Below are positions 30,646 to 44,090 of a stretch of DNA of 64,000 nucleotides, in pieces; within the stretch, counting starts at the first letter, position 1; each line of letters begins with the position of its first letter. The notes beneath the pieces were generated by a model, which had not been told where the DNA came from, did no database searches, and worked only from the letters and a program-made list of their open reading frames with translations. The stretch is from Capsicum annuum. Lineage: Eukaryota; Streptophyta; Magnoliopsida; Solanales; Solanaceae. The translations under genes were made by a program, and so were the position numbers. Location: the NCBI RefSeq assembly GCF_002878395.1, contig NC_061112.1:38098562-38162561 (forward strand), given 5' to 3'.

Positions 30646-33502
30646 TGTAACATCCCGTATTTTGCTTGTACTTGTTCTAATTACATGGAACCTGGTATAG
30701 CTTTGTGGTATAGGTAACGGATGAGATTTGTTATGCAAGTATTTAATGGTGTAGATGGAATTATAGATGCTGCCCGTACAGTTTAATGTTATTCGACCAA
30801 GTTAACGTAGATACAGCTATTTAAACTTGGGATCATAAGTTTGTATTTGAATCAGAATTTTAAAGTGATCAAGTGTGTATAAGTTTAAGGTTAGATTAAA
30901 GGGGTTAGGAGCTGAAAATGGAATAAAATATTGAGGTGCTTGCTTGACTTAATTAAGCTATCAGGTGAGTCACCTACTTGAGCTATATGATGCAAGTTAA
31001 TGGACCAAGTCCATGAATCAGATTTGGGCCTTTATTAGAATACTTATTTGATCCCAAATTAAGTAAAAGAAGAAGAAAAATGGAAAAAAGGCCCAATACT
31101 CAAATCTGCCAAGAAGAAAATATAATTGAGCCCCAACTAAGAAATTAAGCAAGTAGGTGCATCACCTACTTTGACATTTTGAGCTGCTTGAACTCCTTAA
31201 GTAGGTGCATCACTTACTTGGATCAATTTGATTAAATTTGTGGTCCAAAATCAGCTAGGTGGATGGCAAAAAATAGAGGCTTTATAAGAAGTTACTGGTC
31301 ATTTCCCTCATTATTAAGTCATAAAAAAGGGTTACACTTCACAAACTCTCTCTACTTCCTTTTAAGAAACTAGGAGCAGCCCTATTTTCCTTTCTAGGGT
31401 TCTTGAAGAAACCCCAATCTTTGTAGCCCAAGGTAAGTGAAAACACTTTAGTTTTTGTTTAATTATCTCATGGAAGATTAGGAAAAGATGTTAGAAGTGG
31501 TTAATTATAAGTATATCACAGAATATAGAACAAGCAACCTGCTCACTTTTCTTTGATATTAAGGAACTTCTCTTTTCTTCTTTGGTTTAAAGTGTGAAGG
31601 AAAGTGAAAGTTGAAGTTCTTAAGGAGCTCAAATTTAAAAGAACAAGTTGCAGAATTGAGGTAAGGTGACTGCTCCATTTTGTTCTTCGTGTATATTAAT
31701 TTGATAGAGAATTATAGATGTGTTGTTATTGATAACTCAAGAGATGATGAGTTCAATAATTGATTGCTTACAATAAAAGGAATTTGGGGCTGTTTTGTGG
31801 AATGTTTTGTATGTATATGTTGTGGGCTGCCAGGATTTTGTTGGATAAAGGTGTGACTAATTCGGATTAAAATATAGAAGAAAGGTGTGGTGGTACACCA
31901 CCAAATGAATTATTGTATTTGTTACTATGCAATCTAGTTTGCATATTATTTGGAATGTGTAATGAAGCTGAAGTAGTTTTCGTGAATCTTATAAGAACAT
32001 GTATGGTATGTGGGTGTAATTAGAGGAGAAAAAGGTTAAGATAACACCCTTGATTGATAGAGTAAAGGCTTACTACCCAATTGCTGTTTTGGTGAAGTTA
32101 AATAGCCAAAATGTGACGGTTGGTTGCTAATATTAGTTTACCATATATTTCATTGTAGATAAGTAATCTAAAAGGGTGGGAAGTCGAGTTGGGCTGGTAT
32201 TGGAGTTGTACAACTAGGTATGTAAGGCGTACTCCATTATGTACTCTTTGGCATGAAATTGAACATTTGTTCCATCAAGTAAGCTTCCAAGGTTATCCTA
32301 TAATAAGTGATACGTAATATCAGCACATTACATTCCATGTATCCAATGGGCTTGTTCCCACTCTCTAATGTGTTAAAACACATCTATACATGCTTATTAT
32401 TTGACTTGCACATCTATTTTCACTAGAAAATTTCAGAAGTTCTCCGTTTACTCAAATAAGACCCATGAGTATTTTCAGCTTCTAAACACTTCATTTTGTG
32501 TGCCAACAGCTCCCTACCTCATTGTTGTTACATTAAGTGTTCATTTACATGCCTCTTATTAGTAGATTATTGGTTTAAGGCACCATAATGTGATCACCAC
32601 CAAAGTAACAATCTCAAAGGCTAAATAAACTCAGTAACCCAAATCTGTAAAACGAGTGGCAGCTCAGGGGCATAAGCCTAGCATGGGCCAATCTCAATAC
32701 CTTTATATATGGGTGGCAGCTCAGGGGCATAAGCCTAGCATGGGCCGATCCCAATCTTTAAATGTAGGTGGCAGCTCAGGGGCGTAAGCCTAGCATGGGC
32801 CGATCCTAGAATCTATTTACCACTGATCAGCTGGTTGTTTGAATTATATATGACTTACAAAGATTATGAAGTAAGAAAGGTAAAAAATAAAGAAAGGAAC
32901 GTAATGTATGTAACCCCACAAGTATATATAAAGGTAGTCTACTAGTACTACTTATACACTTGTATCTAATTTCTATTGAGCTCTTGTATCGTGTGTTGTT
33001 ACCTTCAGCCTTACATATTCAGTACATATTTTTGTACTGACGTCCCTCATGGGGGACCTGTATTTCATGCTGCAAGCACAGGTACTTCAGCTCATACACT
33101 TCACTAGTAGGAGCACATGCTTTTCAGTGACTATTGGTGAGCTCCAGGTTAATTCGAGGCTTTTCGAGTCTGTTCAATATATTTTGGTATTATGCACTGA
33201 GTCAAGAGTAGGGCGGGGGTTTGTCCCGACCCTAAGTCTATGTATCTTTTAGAGGCTTTTTAGACTAATGTAAAGTTATGGTAGTGCTTTTCTTTAGATG
33301 TGGTGGCCCCAATGGCCAAGTGTTGTATATATAAGTTTATGCTTGCCTATGTAATTATTCTCATCGATACATAATATCATGTTGGTTAGAAAATTTGGTT
33401 GTCATAGCTACATACATAAGAAGTACAAGGTTATGAATTGGTTCTCTCGGGCCTTTACGGCTATGGGTGCCTGTCCGACCCAATAGGAGTTGCGACGTGA
33501 CA
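30646..33502 (+). repeat. 3' LTR of element C
   Basis: 2.86 kb, TGTAACATCCCG...GACGTGACA. It holds the hairpin motifs near 31155-31215, the three-copy repeat at about 32655-32812 and the same A/T-rich spacer order as its partner 8166-10988. Short ORFs inside (33049-33252 and others) are LTR sequence. Confidence 0.87.
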
Positions 33503-33913
33503 ATTATAGCCTCTATTTTCCTTAGACTTTTGATGATATTGAACATTACTCTTAACTTGTAGTTTTTAGTCTCTAGTTGGTAGTTTGAATCTGAAATTTG
33601 GACCTTAATACATTTGGAGTTAGTTTTTTCACTTGTATTGGGTTATTTGGCAAGAAAGGTGTGCTTGAGGAAGTCTGAGTCCTTTGGGTCACCTAAGAGA
33701 GTGGTTTGATATTTCATTATTGAGGTGTGATTGAAGATTTGCTACATCTTATTTGTTAATCACACAGTGGAAGTAAGGGTTTCTCTACTATCTTTATGTT
33801 TATGCAATTTGTCTTCTTCATCTCCTTCTAGTGTGTTGATTTTCCCTTTGTTTACTTGCTGATTTTTGCATTCTAGTGTCAATTTCGTGTGATTGGTAGT
33901 CTATAGGCTATCA
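33503..33913 (+). repeat. Element D 5' LTR, remainder
   Basis: Starts within the TATA-downstream region (attatagcctctattttcct), continuing 10989-11286, and ends GGCTATCA. It aligns with 53070-53480 of the 3' LTR. Confidence 0.82.
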
Positions 33914-33915
33914 TT

Positions 33916-33928
33916 TGGTATCAAAGCC
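33916..33928 (+). other. Primer-binding site of D
   Basis: TGGTATCAAAGCC, identical to that of element A, two bases after the LTR. Confidence 0.78.
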
Positions 33929-35148
33929 TTATTTAGGGTTGTTCCAACATCCCTAAATCTTGGTTTTAGTGTTCTTATTAAGAAAATCTCCACAAAAAGA
34001 GTCAAAAAATTTGAAAATACAAAAAAATGGTGTCTAGTCTTGTGTTGTTATACATCCGAGCTTACCATCCTAGATCTACACATTTGTACTTTGATTTTGA
34101 ACTTTTTTGCACTAGATCCTTGCTCCCTAGTGCCTTGTGAGTCTAGATCTATTTTTAGAGTGAAGTTTGGTTGAGTTTGAGCTAAGGTCCACCATGGCCA
34201 TGGAGTTTTGAAGCTTTTTGAGCTAGATCCAAATTTGGCATAGTGATTTAGGTGTGTTTTGTGGCCGATTTTTGGTTGGTTGAGTTTGTTTTAGCCTAAG
34301 GAACCTAGATCCACAAAAAAAACCAGATTTGGAGTTCATTTGCTTGTTGGTAAAACTTGGTTAACACTTGAATATTCATCTTGTTCATCCATCATCTTCA
34401 TATCTTAGTGAAGAAGAATATTCAAATGTATTGTTTGATCCAAAAGAGGGAAGAAAGAGAGTGAAGAAGTTGTTAGTCCAAAAGCATATTCAAAGAATAT
34501 TCCATTCTTCCAAAAGAAGGAGGGGACAAGGAGACAACAAAGTACATTTGCAAGTACAAAGGGGGGAACCATTGCATTTACATTTACATTTGAGACTTGA
34601 AAGGACTCTAATTTGCTTACTTACCCCTCCAAACCTGAAAACTCTTCACCCCCAAGGTGTTATTTGGCCTAAACAAGGTTTTGGAAAATTGAAAAATTCT
34701 AAAAGTGACAACCAACCACGTAGTGCCACATCATCACTTGTGATCAACCAAAATTCATCTCTAAAATTAGATTTCCTAGTTTCTAATTTTTGATGAGTTT
34801 CTTTTAAGCTAATTCTATCACTAATTAGCAAACTAGTAAGTACCTACTAGGTTGGTAATTAGTCTAGAGTTTGTTTATTTCGTGTCTTCAGTTTTTTGTG
34901 TGCTTTTCTCATTTTTAAGTCATATTTTGTTGGTTCAAGTCCGTGCATCACTTTATTTTAGCCGTTTCAAACAAAGATCGAGTCCGGACCAAAGCTTCTC
35001 ACCTTTCAAGTAACTTTCCAAGTATTGTCGATTCTCCAACACTTGTGAGGCCAAGTGTGAGTGAAGTGAGGCTTTTGAACTAACTTGTTTGCTAGTTTTG
35101 TAGGTTGTTTTGTTTTCTGTTTTTTGATCTTTTTAGGTACATTTGATC
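33929..35148 (+). other. Element D leader
   Basis: 1.2-kb leader matching 18136-18752 plus 26359-26966 of E. It contains purine-rich passages, the shared block near 34900, and TTTTGTAG at about 35096-35103 before gag. Short ORFs (33893-34174, 34368-34793) are not gene-like. Confidence 0.6.
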
Positions 35149-36480
35149 ATGAAAGCCGAGGGTTCTTCACCCCAACCCTTGGGAAATGATATTATGGGGG
35201 GCATGAAGGCTCACTTTGAGGCCTTTGCCCGGGATATGAAGGGTGAAATGGATACTATGAGAAGAGAATTGAAGAGTGATAATGATGCCTTGAGGAGTGA
35301 AATGGTGACTATGATGGGTGAAATTTCCACTTTTAGTAGAAGACTTGATTGTGTTGAAAGTAGGAGGAACTCACGACCTTCTACTCCTAATCCCTACCAT
35401 GCATCCTCTAGTGTCTAAGCCAATAACTCTTCCATGACTATAACACCCGAAACCCTCCACCAAATGCTTAACCCTCCAAGAGTTCTACAAAACCAGACAC
35501 TAAACCAATCCCAAACCTCTCCTAACCGGACCCTACAAAGGCCACTACATCACCAAATGAACTAAGTCCAACAAGAGGGACTTGGAACTCAAAATCCACC
35601 ACCAAATCTGAACCAAATACCACTTACCAAATTCCAAATCCCATGGACCAAAGACCTTACCATCCATCACCTCCAATACCACAAGTTCAAGTACCACATA
35701 ATCAAAGACCATACCCACTTCCCCAAAGGGCTCAAATCCGAAACCCACCCATCCAAATTGAGGATTATGGTAGAGGAGAGCAAGAAAGCTATAAAGTTCC
35801 TCATGATGATTATTGGTTTGATGAGGGAGAGAGGGGAAGATATGAACAAAGGGGACCTTATGGTAGATTCCAAGGGCAAGATGCAAGGCATGGGAATGGT
35901 GATCAACCAAGAATCTGAGACATTGACATTAATTCAATCAAGGTTGGCATTCTGATCTTCAAGGGAGAAAGTAATCCCGAGGTGTACTTAGCTTGGGAAT
36001 CTTCTTGTGAAAAGTTATTCCAAGTGAATGACTTGACCGAGGAGAAGAAAAATTGTTATGCCATTGCACACTTTGAAGGATATGCCAACACTGGTAAGAT
36101 TACACTAAGAGGTTCGAGAATGTCTTGATTGGTGGCCAACCACCTCCTTGGAAAGACTTGAAAAGAGTAATGAGAGAGAGGTATGCACCGAAACAATATA
36201 GACATGACCTCCTGGCCAAGCTCTACAACTTGAGGCAAGGAAGCAAGAGTGTCATGGCATACTATGATGAATTTCAGCAACTCATTTTGAAGCTTGATCA
36301 TAGAGGTGAAGAAGTCATGCATGACATCATTCAGTTCAAAGTGGGGTTGAACAAAGACATCTCTTCTTAAATGACTCTTATTAAGTTTGAAACCGTGGTT
36401 GAGGTCTTTCAAGCGACCTTGGAAATTGAAAAAGAGAACAAAGAAAGGTACAATCCAAGACGTCAAATACCAAATTTTGG
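35149..36480 (+). pseudogene. Element D gag
   Basis: ATG 35149 starts MKAEGSSPQPLGNDIMGGMK and a coiled coil. A stop (35416-35418) and frame changes precede a Pro/Gln-rich linker (35643-35918). The Retrotrans_gag-type capsid follows: FKGESNPEVYLAWESSCEKL near 35960-36020, then PPPWKDLKRVMRERYAPKQY and LRQGSKSVMAYYDEFQQLIL (36125-36370). A TAA at 36368-36370 and the H insertion at 36493 end it. No zinc knuckle is left. Confidence 0.75.
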
Positions 36481-36492
36481 TTGGGTCCATTC

Positions 36493-39094
36493 TATCAAGC
36501 CTCAAATCCTATTGGGGCGGACAGGCACTCGTAGCCGAAAACACCGAGAGAACCAATTCAAAAACTTGTACTTCCCATACATGTAACAATAACAACTAAA
36601 GGTTCTGACAAATATGATAATCTATCGATGAAAATAATTACATATGCAAACACAAACTGATATATACAATACTTGGCCGTTGGGGCCACCACATCTAAAG
36701 ACAAACACTACCATAACTTTACATTAGTCTACAAAGCCTCTAAAAGATACATAGACTTAGTTAGGGCCGGGAAAAACGCTCGCCCTACTCTTGACCTACT
36801 GTACAATACCAAAATATATGGAATAGACTCGAAAAGCCCCGAATCAATCTGGAGCTCACCAACAGTCACTGAAAAACCTGCTCTCCTACTAGTGAGTTGT
36901 ATGAGCTGAAGTGCCTGTGCCTGCAGCATGAAATACAGGTCCCCCGTGAGGGACATCAGTACAAAAATATGTACTGAATATATAAGGCCGAAGGTAACAA
37001 CACATATGATACAAAAGCTCAATAGAAATCTGATACAACTGTATAAGTAGTACTAGTAGACCACCTTTATAAATACTTGTGGGACAATGTACATTACATT
37101 CTTTTCTTCATTTTACCCTCTTACTTCATAATATTTATAAGCCATATAATGTAAATGACCAGCTAATCAGTGGTAAATAGATAAATTAGGATCGGCCCAT
37201 GCTAAGCTTTTGCCCCTTAGCTGCCACCTACATATAGAGATTAGGATCAGCCCATGCTAGGCTTATGCCCCTGAGCTGCCACCCACAAATAAAGGTATCG
37301 AGATTGGCCCATTCTAGGCAAATGCCCCTGAGCTGCCACTCGTCATTTTACAGATTTGCATTACTTAGTTTATTTAGCCTTTGAGATTGTTACTGGTGGT
37401 CATCACATTATGGTACCTTGAACCAGTAATACGCTAATAAGAGACATGTAAATAGACACTTAATGCAACAAAAATAAGGTAGGGAGCTGTTGGCACACAA
37501 ATAAAGTGTTTAAGAGCTGAAATAACACATGGGTCTTATTTGAACAAACGGAGAACTCCTGAAATTTTGTAGTGAAGATAGACACGCAGAGTTAACAATA
37601 AGCACGTATTGAGGTGTTCTAATGCGTTAGAGAGTGGGAACAAGGTCATTGGATACATGGAGTGTAATGTGCTGCCATTATGTATCACTTTGTTATAGGA
37701 TAACCTCAGAAGCTTGCTTGATGGAACAATTGTACGATTTCATGCCAAAGAGTATGAAATAGAGTGTGACTTACATACCTGGTTATTTGACCCCGAAACT
37801 ATCCCGACTTGACTTCCCGCCTTTTAGATTACTTATCTACAATAGAATATATGGTAAACTAGTATTAGTAACCAATCAACACATTTGAGAAAGTTAATTT
37901 AACCCAAAACAATAACCGGGCAGCAACTATTAATCTATCAAACAAGGGTGTTATTTTAACCCATTTTATCCTCCAATTACACCCACATACCATATAGGTT
38001 CTTATAAGGTTCACCAAAACCACCTCGACTTCATTACACATTCCAAATAATATGCAAAATAGATTGGGCAGCAAACATTAGTTCGGTGGTGTATCACCAC
38101 ATCTTTTAATTGAACTCTTCAAGAGCTTGAACTTTCCTTCACACTTAAACCAAAGAAGAAGAAAAAAAGTTCCTCAATAACAAGGAAACGTGAACAAATA
38201 GCTTGTTCTATAATCAGCCATATACTTATAGTCAAATACTAATAACTTGTTTTCCTAATCTTCCATAAGATAATTAAACAAAACCTTAAGTGTTTTTCAC
38301 TTACCTTGGGATGAAAAGGTGAGGGTTTCTTCAAGAACCCTAGAAGGAAAAATAGGGCTGTTGATCTTGTTGATTTAGAGAGAGTAGAGAGATTTGATGA
38401 AATATACTCCTTTTTTGTGACTTAAAAGTAAAGTAAAATGACCAGCAACTTAGCCTTTTAAAGACCCTATCTTTTCCACCTCCTTAGCTGCATTTTGGAC
38501 CAAAAAATTGGTCAAATTGGTCCAAGTAGGTGATGCACCTACTTAAGGGTTCTAAGCTGCACGAATTTTCAAAGTAGGTGATGCACCTACTTACTTAAAT
38601 TCTTATGTTGGGCTTAAATAACTTGGGCCTTTGGCAGATTGGTGTGTTGGGCCACTTATCCGTTTTAATTCTCTTTTGTTCAATTTGGCCCAAATGAGTA
38701 TATTAGCATAGATCCAAATCCGATCCATAGCCATGGGTCCATTAATTTGGTCCAAACAACTTAAGTAGGTGACTCACCTACTAGCTTAAATAAGTCAAGC
38801 AAGCACCTCAATATTTTGCTCCATTGTCAGCTCCTAATCCCTTTAATCTAACCTTCAACTTATACACACTTGGTCACTTTAAACTTTAGATTCAAATACT
38901 AGCTTACGATTCCAAGTTTAAATTGTTATCTTAATGTTAACTTAGTCGCATCACACTAAATTGTACGGCAGCATCTATAATTCCATCTATACCACTAACA
39001 CTTGCATAACAATTCTTATACGTTATATATATCAAAAGGCTATACCAAGTTCCATATAATTAGAACAAGTACAAGCAAAATACAGGATGTTACA
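36493..39094 (-). repeat. 3' LTR of element H
   Basis: Plus-strand reading TATCAAGCCTC...GGATGTTACA (the usual start is TGTCACGCC). It contains hairpins at about 38523-38590, the three-copy repeat at about 37190-37345, and shares private variants with 44091-46852. Confidence 0.85.
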
Positions 39095-39122
39095 CCCTTC
39101 CCCCCTTATGAACATTCGTCCT
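39095..39122 (-). other. Polypurine tract of H
   Basis: On the minus strand a G-rich run, AAGGGGGGAAGGG, against the 3' LTR start; the same as that of C. Confidence 0.75.
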
Positions 39123-39219
39123 CGAATGTTAGCATAACTGTCCAACCAAAACAAGTTCAAGCCTAAGTTTAATACCCCTATTATAACACAGTACTTACGT
39201 CTTACACTTACTTGTTATT

Positions 39220-40045
39220 TCTCCAATTCAGCATCTTGGACTTTCTCTTTGTATTTGAACAAATGGGGGTACTTAGATTTCATCGCTTCTTCCGCTTCCC
39301 ATGTTATCTCTTCTACTTGTTGGTTCCTCCAAAGCACTTTTACCGAAGTTATTTCTTTATTCCTTAACTTCTTCACTTGTCGATCAAGAATAGAAATAGG
39401 TATTTATTCATAGGTAAGATCTTTCATAACTTCTAAATCTTCAGTAGGAGTAATATGAGATGAATCACCCATGCACTTTTGAAGCATTGAGACGTGAAAT
39501 ACTAGATGAACTGTTGAGAGCTCTTGGGGTAGATCTAATTCAAAAGCGACTTGGCCAAATCTCTGGGTAATCTTGTATGGACCTATATAACATGGACTTA
39601 GTTTTCCTTTCTTACCAAATCTTATAACCCCCTTTATTGGTGACACCTTCAAGAATATCCAATCACTTATAGCAAACTCTAGCCCCCTCCTTCTAACATC
39701 TGTATATGACTTGTATTGACTTTGAACTGTTTCTAGCCGTTGTTGGATCACTTTAACCTTTTCCATATCTTGATGAACAATATCTGGCCCGAACAAGGCA
39801 GTTTCACCCGCTTCAAACTATCCAATTAGTGATCTACACTTTCTTCCATACAAAGCTTTATACGGTGCCATTTTGATACTTGAATGATAGCTATTGTTGT
39901 AGGCGAACTTGATGAGAGGTAAATGATCATCCCAACTACCTTTAAAGTCCAATACACAAGCTAGTAGCATATCTTTAAGTTTTTGAATGGTATGTTCTGC
40001 TTGTTTATCTATTTGAGGGTGAAAATCTGTACTTAGGTTCACTTG
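39220..40045 (-). pseudogene. Element H integrase C-part and chromodomain-like tail
   Basis: Minus strand. 39818-40042 holds [20 protein letters not shown], with the catalytic Glu in place. 39404-39796 carries the C-terminal domain with LPQELSTVHLVFHVSML. The chromodomain-like tail is at about 39225-39410, in another frame. Two frame breaks. Confidence 0.78.
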
Positions 40046-40059
40046 TGTTCCTAGATTTC

Positions 40060-40590
40060 TCTGAAATGACTTTCAAAAATTTGCCATAAACTGAGTTCCT
40101 CGATCTGATATAATATAGTTTGGAACTCTGTGTAGCTGAACTATCTCTTTAATATATAATTTGGCATATTCTTCAACTGTGTAAGTGGTCCTAACCGGTA
40201 GAAATGTGCTGATTTGGTAAGCCTATCAACTATCACCCATATGGAGTCAAACCTTTGAGATGTACGAGGTAAACCAGCGACAAAATCCATGTTGATCATG
40301 TCCCACTTCTAGATTGGAAGATCTATACATTGCATATAACCCCCGGGCTTTTGGTACTCTACTTTAACTCTTTGATAGTTTGGATATTTGGCTACAAATT
40401 CTGCAATGTTCCTCTTCATGTCACTCCACCAATATATTTCTTTCAAATCTTGATACATCTTAGTTAACCTTGGATGGATGGAATACCTCGAACGATGTGC
40501 CTCTATCATAATCCTCTTTCTTAGCCCATCTACATTAGGCATACATAATCTATTTTGGCACTGAAGTACTCCTTCTTGCATAAGCTCAAA
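40060..40590 (-). pseudogene. Element H integrase zinc and catalytic N-part
   Basis: Minus strand. Both zinc Cys are Tyr (FVAKYPNYQRVK), while the His residues remain (HRSRYSIH). The second catalytic Asp region reads S-D-R-G near 40105, intact. A stop follows the first block at 40309. Confidence 0.78.
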
Positions 40591-40594
40591 TGCC

Positions 40595-41330
40595 TTAGTC
40601 GTACCACTTGTACATTCCTCTTAAGTTGTAGTAAAATTGGATTACATATTGCTTCTTTTTCACTTCAACTACTAATGAATATTCTGCTGCATTATGCACA
40701 ATAAGCCCCTCATCTAAAGTTTCAAAAAGGCGAACCCCCAAATTAGCTAGTTGGTGGAGATCTTTAATCATCCCTTTCCTTTCTATAGACGCCATCATAG
40801 CCTTACGACTTAGCGCATCAGCTACCATATTTGCTTTTTTGGATGATACAAGATATCAACATCATAGTCTTTTAATAGTTCAAGCCACCTCCGCTGCCTT
40901 AAATTTAGATCTTCTGGCTAAAGATATATTGCAAACTTTTATGGTCAGATATATATCAACATGAATCCCATACAAGTAGTGGCGCCATATCTTTAAAGTA
41001 AATATAACTATTGCTAGCTCGAGATCATGCGTAGGATAGTTTTTCTCATGTGGCCGCAATTGTCTGGAGGAATATGCTATTACTTTACCATGCTACATCA
41101 ATATATATCCTAAGCCAATTCTTAAAGCATCACAATACACCTCATACCCTTCTGTGCCTTCTGGAAGTACCAATACGAGTGTAGAAGTCAACTTATTCTT
41201 CAAATCTTGGAAACTCCTTTCACAGGCATCATTCCATTAAAACTTGGATGCTTTGTGTTTTAGATTGGTTAAAGGTGCAGAAATTGAAGAAAAACTTTCA
41301 AAAAACCTTCTATAATAACCTACCAACCCA
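40595..41330 (-). pseudogene. Element H RNase H and linker
   Basis: Minus strand. The linker starts with [12 protein letters not shown] (40595-40828). RNase H is traceable at about 40860-41230, with several frameshifts, to SKF at the RT boundary. Confidence 0.7.
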
Positions 41331-42002
41331 AGAAAATTATGAATCTCCGTAGGCGTTGTGGGCCTTGGCCAACTCTTCACGGCTTCTATCTTTTGAGTAT
41401 CAACCTTTATTCCTTCACTAGATACAATATGACCCAAGAATACCACCGATTTAAACCAAAACTCATATTTAGAGAACTTTGCTATAGCTTATGATCACGA
41501 AGAATCTGCAATATCTGTCGTAAGTGATTGACATGGTCCTCTTCTGATCTGGAATAAACTAGAATATCATCTATAAACTTTGTTCAGAAAGCTGTCTTGG
41601 GTATATCCTTCTCTTCGACCCTCACTTGGTGGTAACCTGACCTCAAATCAATCTTTAAGAAGTACTTGGCGCCTTGTAACTGATCAAATAAATCATCAAT
41701 TCTTGGGGGGGGGGGGGATATTTATTTTTAATAGTCACCTTATTCAATTGTCGGTAGTGTTTCACTATTTGAGGGCACAAATAACACTGGTGCGCCCCAA
41801 GGGGACATACTAGGCCTTATGAATCCTTTCTCTAGCAAGTCTTTCAATTGCTCTTTCAATTCTCGTAATTCTGCCGGGGCCTTCTATACAGAGGAACTGA
41901 GATTGGTTGGGTTCCTGGAATCACATCAATACCAAAATTCACTTCTTGTTCAGGAGGCAAACCTGGAAGGTCTTCAGGAAATTTATTTACCACCGAAATA
42001 GT
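41237..42002 (-). pseudogene. Element H reverse transcriptase with internal deletion
   Basis: Minus strand. [20 protein letters not shown] (41237-41446) and the catalytic [10 protein letters not shown] (about 41545-41580) are present. About 120 bp just upstream that C has at 5487-5640 is missing. The N-terminal blocks are at 41600-41900. A run of 13 G (41705-41717) breaks the frame. Confidence 0.78.
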
Positions 42003-42470
42003 TTAAAGAGTTGGTGGCTCCGTATCTGTATCCTTCACTCTAACTAGATGATATATGTAACCTTTGGAAATCATTCTTTTTGTCTTAAAATAAGAAATAA
42101 ATTTACCTCTTGGCACACCAATATTACCTCTCCATTCAAGGACTACCTCCTTTGGAAAATGGAAATACACCCTTTTAGTTCGACAATCTATTGTGGCATA
42201 ACAAGATGCCAACCAGTCCATAACCATTATAACATCAAAATCTACCATTTCTAGCTCAACAAGATCAGCTATCGTATCGCGACCGTAAATAGTTATAATA
42301 ACATTTCGATAACCCCTTTTAGCTATAATAGATTCACCAATCGGCATAGATACTTCAAATGGCTTAACTAGCAATTCTGGTGTTTTTTTGAACTTTTCAG
42401 CAACCAATGGAGTGACATATGATAATGTGGAACCCCGTATCAACTAATGCATATACATCATGTGAAAAGA
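42003..42470 (-). pseudogene. Element H aspartic protease
   Basis: Minus strand. Open from GSTLSYVTPLVAEKF through SMPIGESIIAKRGY and VELEMVDFDVIMVMDWL to the RT linker. The active-site D-S/T-G lies just upstream (about 42435-42450) and is hit by a one-base frameshift. Confidence 0.78.
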
Positions 42471-42543
42471 TGGACAATGTACCTGTAACCACATCTGGAG
42501 AAGCCTCTGAATTTTGTCGATCCGCTAAAGCATATGTACGATT

Positions 42544-43872
42544 CTAAACTCCACTAGAGCTAGCTGCTCCTTTAACATCTCTACCACGACCCATAGGTTG
42601 TACACCTCTACCTGAATAAGGCACCGATGATGATGATGATGCAACGGCTGATCTAGTAGTCATGCCATACCACTTATGGCCCTTTGAGGGCATTCTCTCA
42701 TCATATGTCCTGACGCCCCACACCAAAAGCAAGCATTTTTTCTGAATCGGCATGCACCTAAATGAAACTTTCTACATTGCTTACATGGCTATCGAGAAGG
42801 CCTTAATTTGTTTATACTCCCTTGCTCTTGATACCCCGTTGTTCGTGAACTCTGACTCTCACTTCTTTGCCTAAACTGGTTGCCTTTAGACCCTTGAAAC
42901 TATGGTGGAGCACTAGCTGTAGAATATGAAGATAATGGATTAGGCGGTCTATTAGAAAACCGAGGGCTAAACTCTCATTGGGATTCCATAAACTGCCCCA
43001 TAGATCTAGCCCTTTTGGAATACCCTCTTTTCGATTTTTGTGTTCTTCTTCTTTACCTCTGATCCTCTATTTTTTGTGCAAAAGCTTGTATCCTTGCTAT
43101 GTCTATGTCTTTATTTAAAGTAGCAATAGTACAATCTCTAACCAGATATGGATCCAATCTATCTACATATCGGTGAACTCTGTCATCCATTGTAGCTACT
43201 ACATTAGAAGCATACCTAGCCAAAGAGTTAAACCGAAGGTTGTACTCCCTCACGCTCATATTCCCTTGGTGAAGATTCAGGAACTAATCTGCACGGGCTT
43301 CTCGAATATCATATGGAAGGTAATGATCAAGAAATGCCTCTTTGAACTCTTTCCAAGTAGCTGGAGGTGCATCGATACCCCTAGATTGTTTCTAGTCTTC
43401 ATACTATAATATAGCCTCCCCTTTGAATCTATATGCTCCTAGCTGAACTGTCTCTTTACACGACACATGCATGACATCTAAAACCCTTTGGATTTGATCA
43501 ATAAAGTCCTATAGGTCTTCAGTAAGATCTGATCAGGTGAATGTGGGAGGATCCAATTTAATAAAATCATGCATCCGTAGACTAGCTGCCCTATCTGTAC
43601 CACTAGAACCTGTGGTTGGAATGGATGGTCTTTGAGCTTGTCCAGTAACTATCGAGCCAATAATTGCAACGCATTTCTTAGATCTTGGTTAGTAGCATTA
43701 ATAGATAGTTCTGAGGATGCAGTTCTTCGCTTTTAGAAGAAGTCTGGGATACAAACTCATTTTGAGCCTTGCTTTGATTAGCTTTTCTAGGTGTGACTTG
43801 CTGGTCCCTTCTTAGGCAGCCACATTCTTTTGCTTATCTACATTCTTACTCCTTTTTGTAACCGACATCTTT
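42544..43872 (-). pseudogene. Element H gag
   Basis: Minus strand, start ATG at about 43872 with an early stop some 18 codons later. Capsid pieces at 43053-43259 (MSVREYNLRFNSLARYA) and around 43440-43600. The zinc knuckle C-F-W-C-x4-H-x4-C is intact near 42694-42745. Frameshifts and stops divide it. Confidence 0.76.
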
Positions 43873-44074
43873 ACTATAATGAGAGGAAAAAAATAGGTTC
43901 AATGGTTAAATATGACTTTACCTACAACATGGGCTCTATTGCACGATGTAAGATATGAAGAAAAAGAGACAACCCCTAAATGCCCATAGCCTCTTGCTTA
44001 TAGATGTGGTGCACAACACACCCGTAAGCAAGAATCTACGCAGACACGGCTTTGTAGATTCCCTAGGATGAACA

Positions 44075-44086
44075 GCTCTGATACCA
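44075..44086 (-). other. Primer-binding site of H
   Basis: TGGTATCAGAGC on the minus strand, four bases from the LTR at 44091, as in C. Confidence 0.85.
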
Positions 44087-44090
44087 CTTT

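Larger units (their letters stand above)
28188..33502 (+). mobile_element. Element C, 3' half (RT C-part, RNase H, integrase, 3' LTR)
   Basis: Continues element C exactly where the minus-strand half at 5455 stops. RT C-terminus, RNase H, integrase, chromodomain-like tail, polypurine tract and 3' LTR follow in order. The 3' LTR is the close twin of 8166-10988. The base after it begins attat, the target-duplication partner of atttt at the other end. Confidence 0.85.

Noticed and set aside
35545..35910. 121-codon antisense ORF
   Set aside because: It lies opposite the D gag linker, a Pro/Gln-rich region, and is a shadow of it.
36673..36909. ORF recurring at 8349-8585, 36673-36909 and 44239-44511
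   Set aside because: It recurs because the LTRs recur. The reading frame lies in the LTR tail, differs by indels, and has no domain. A small LTR-encoded peptide is possible but unsupported.
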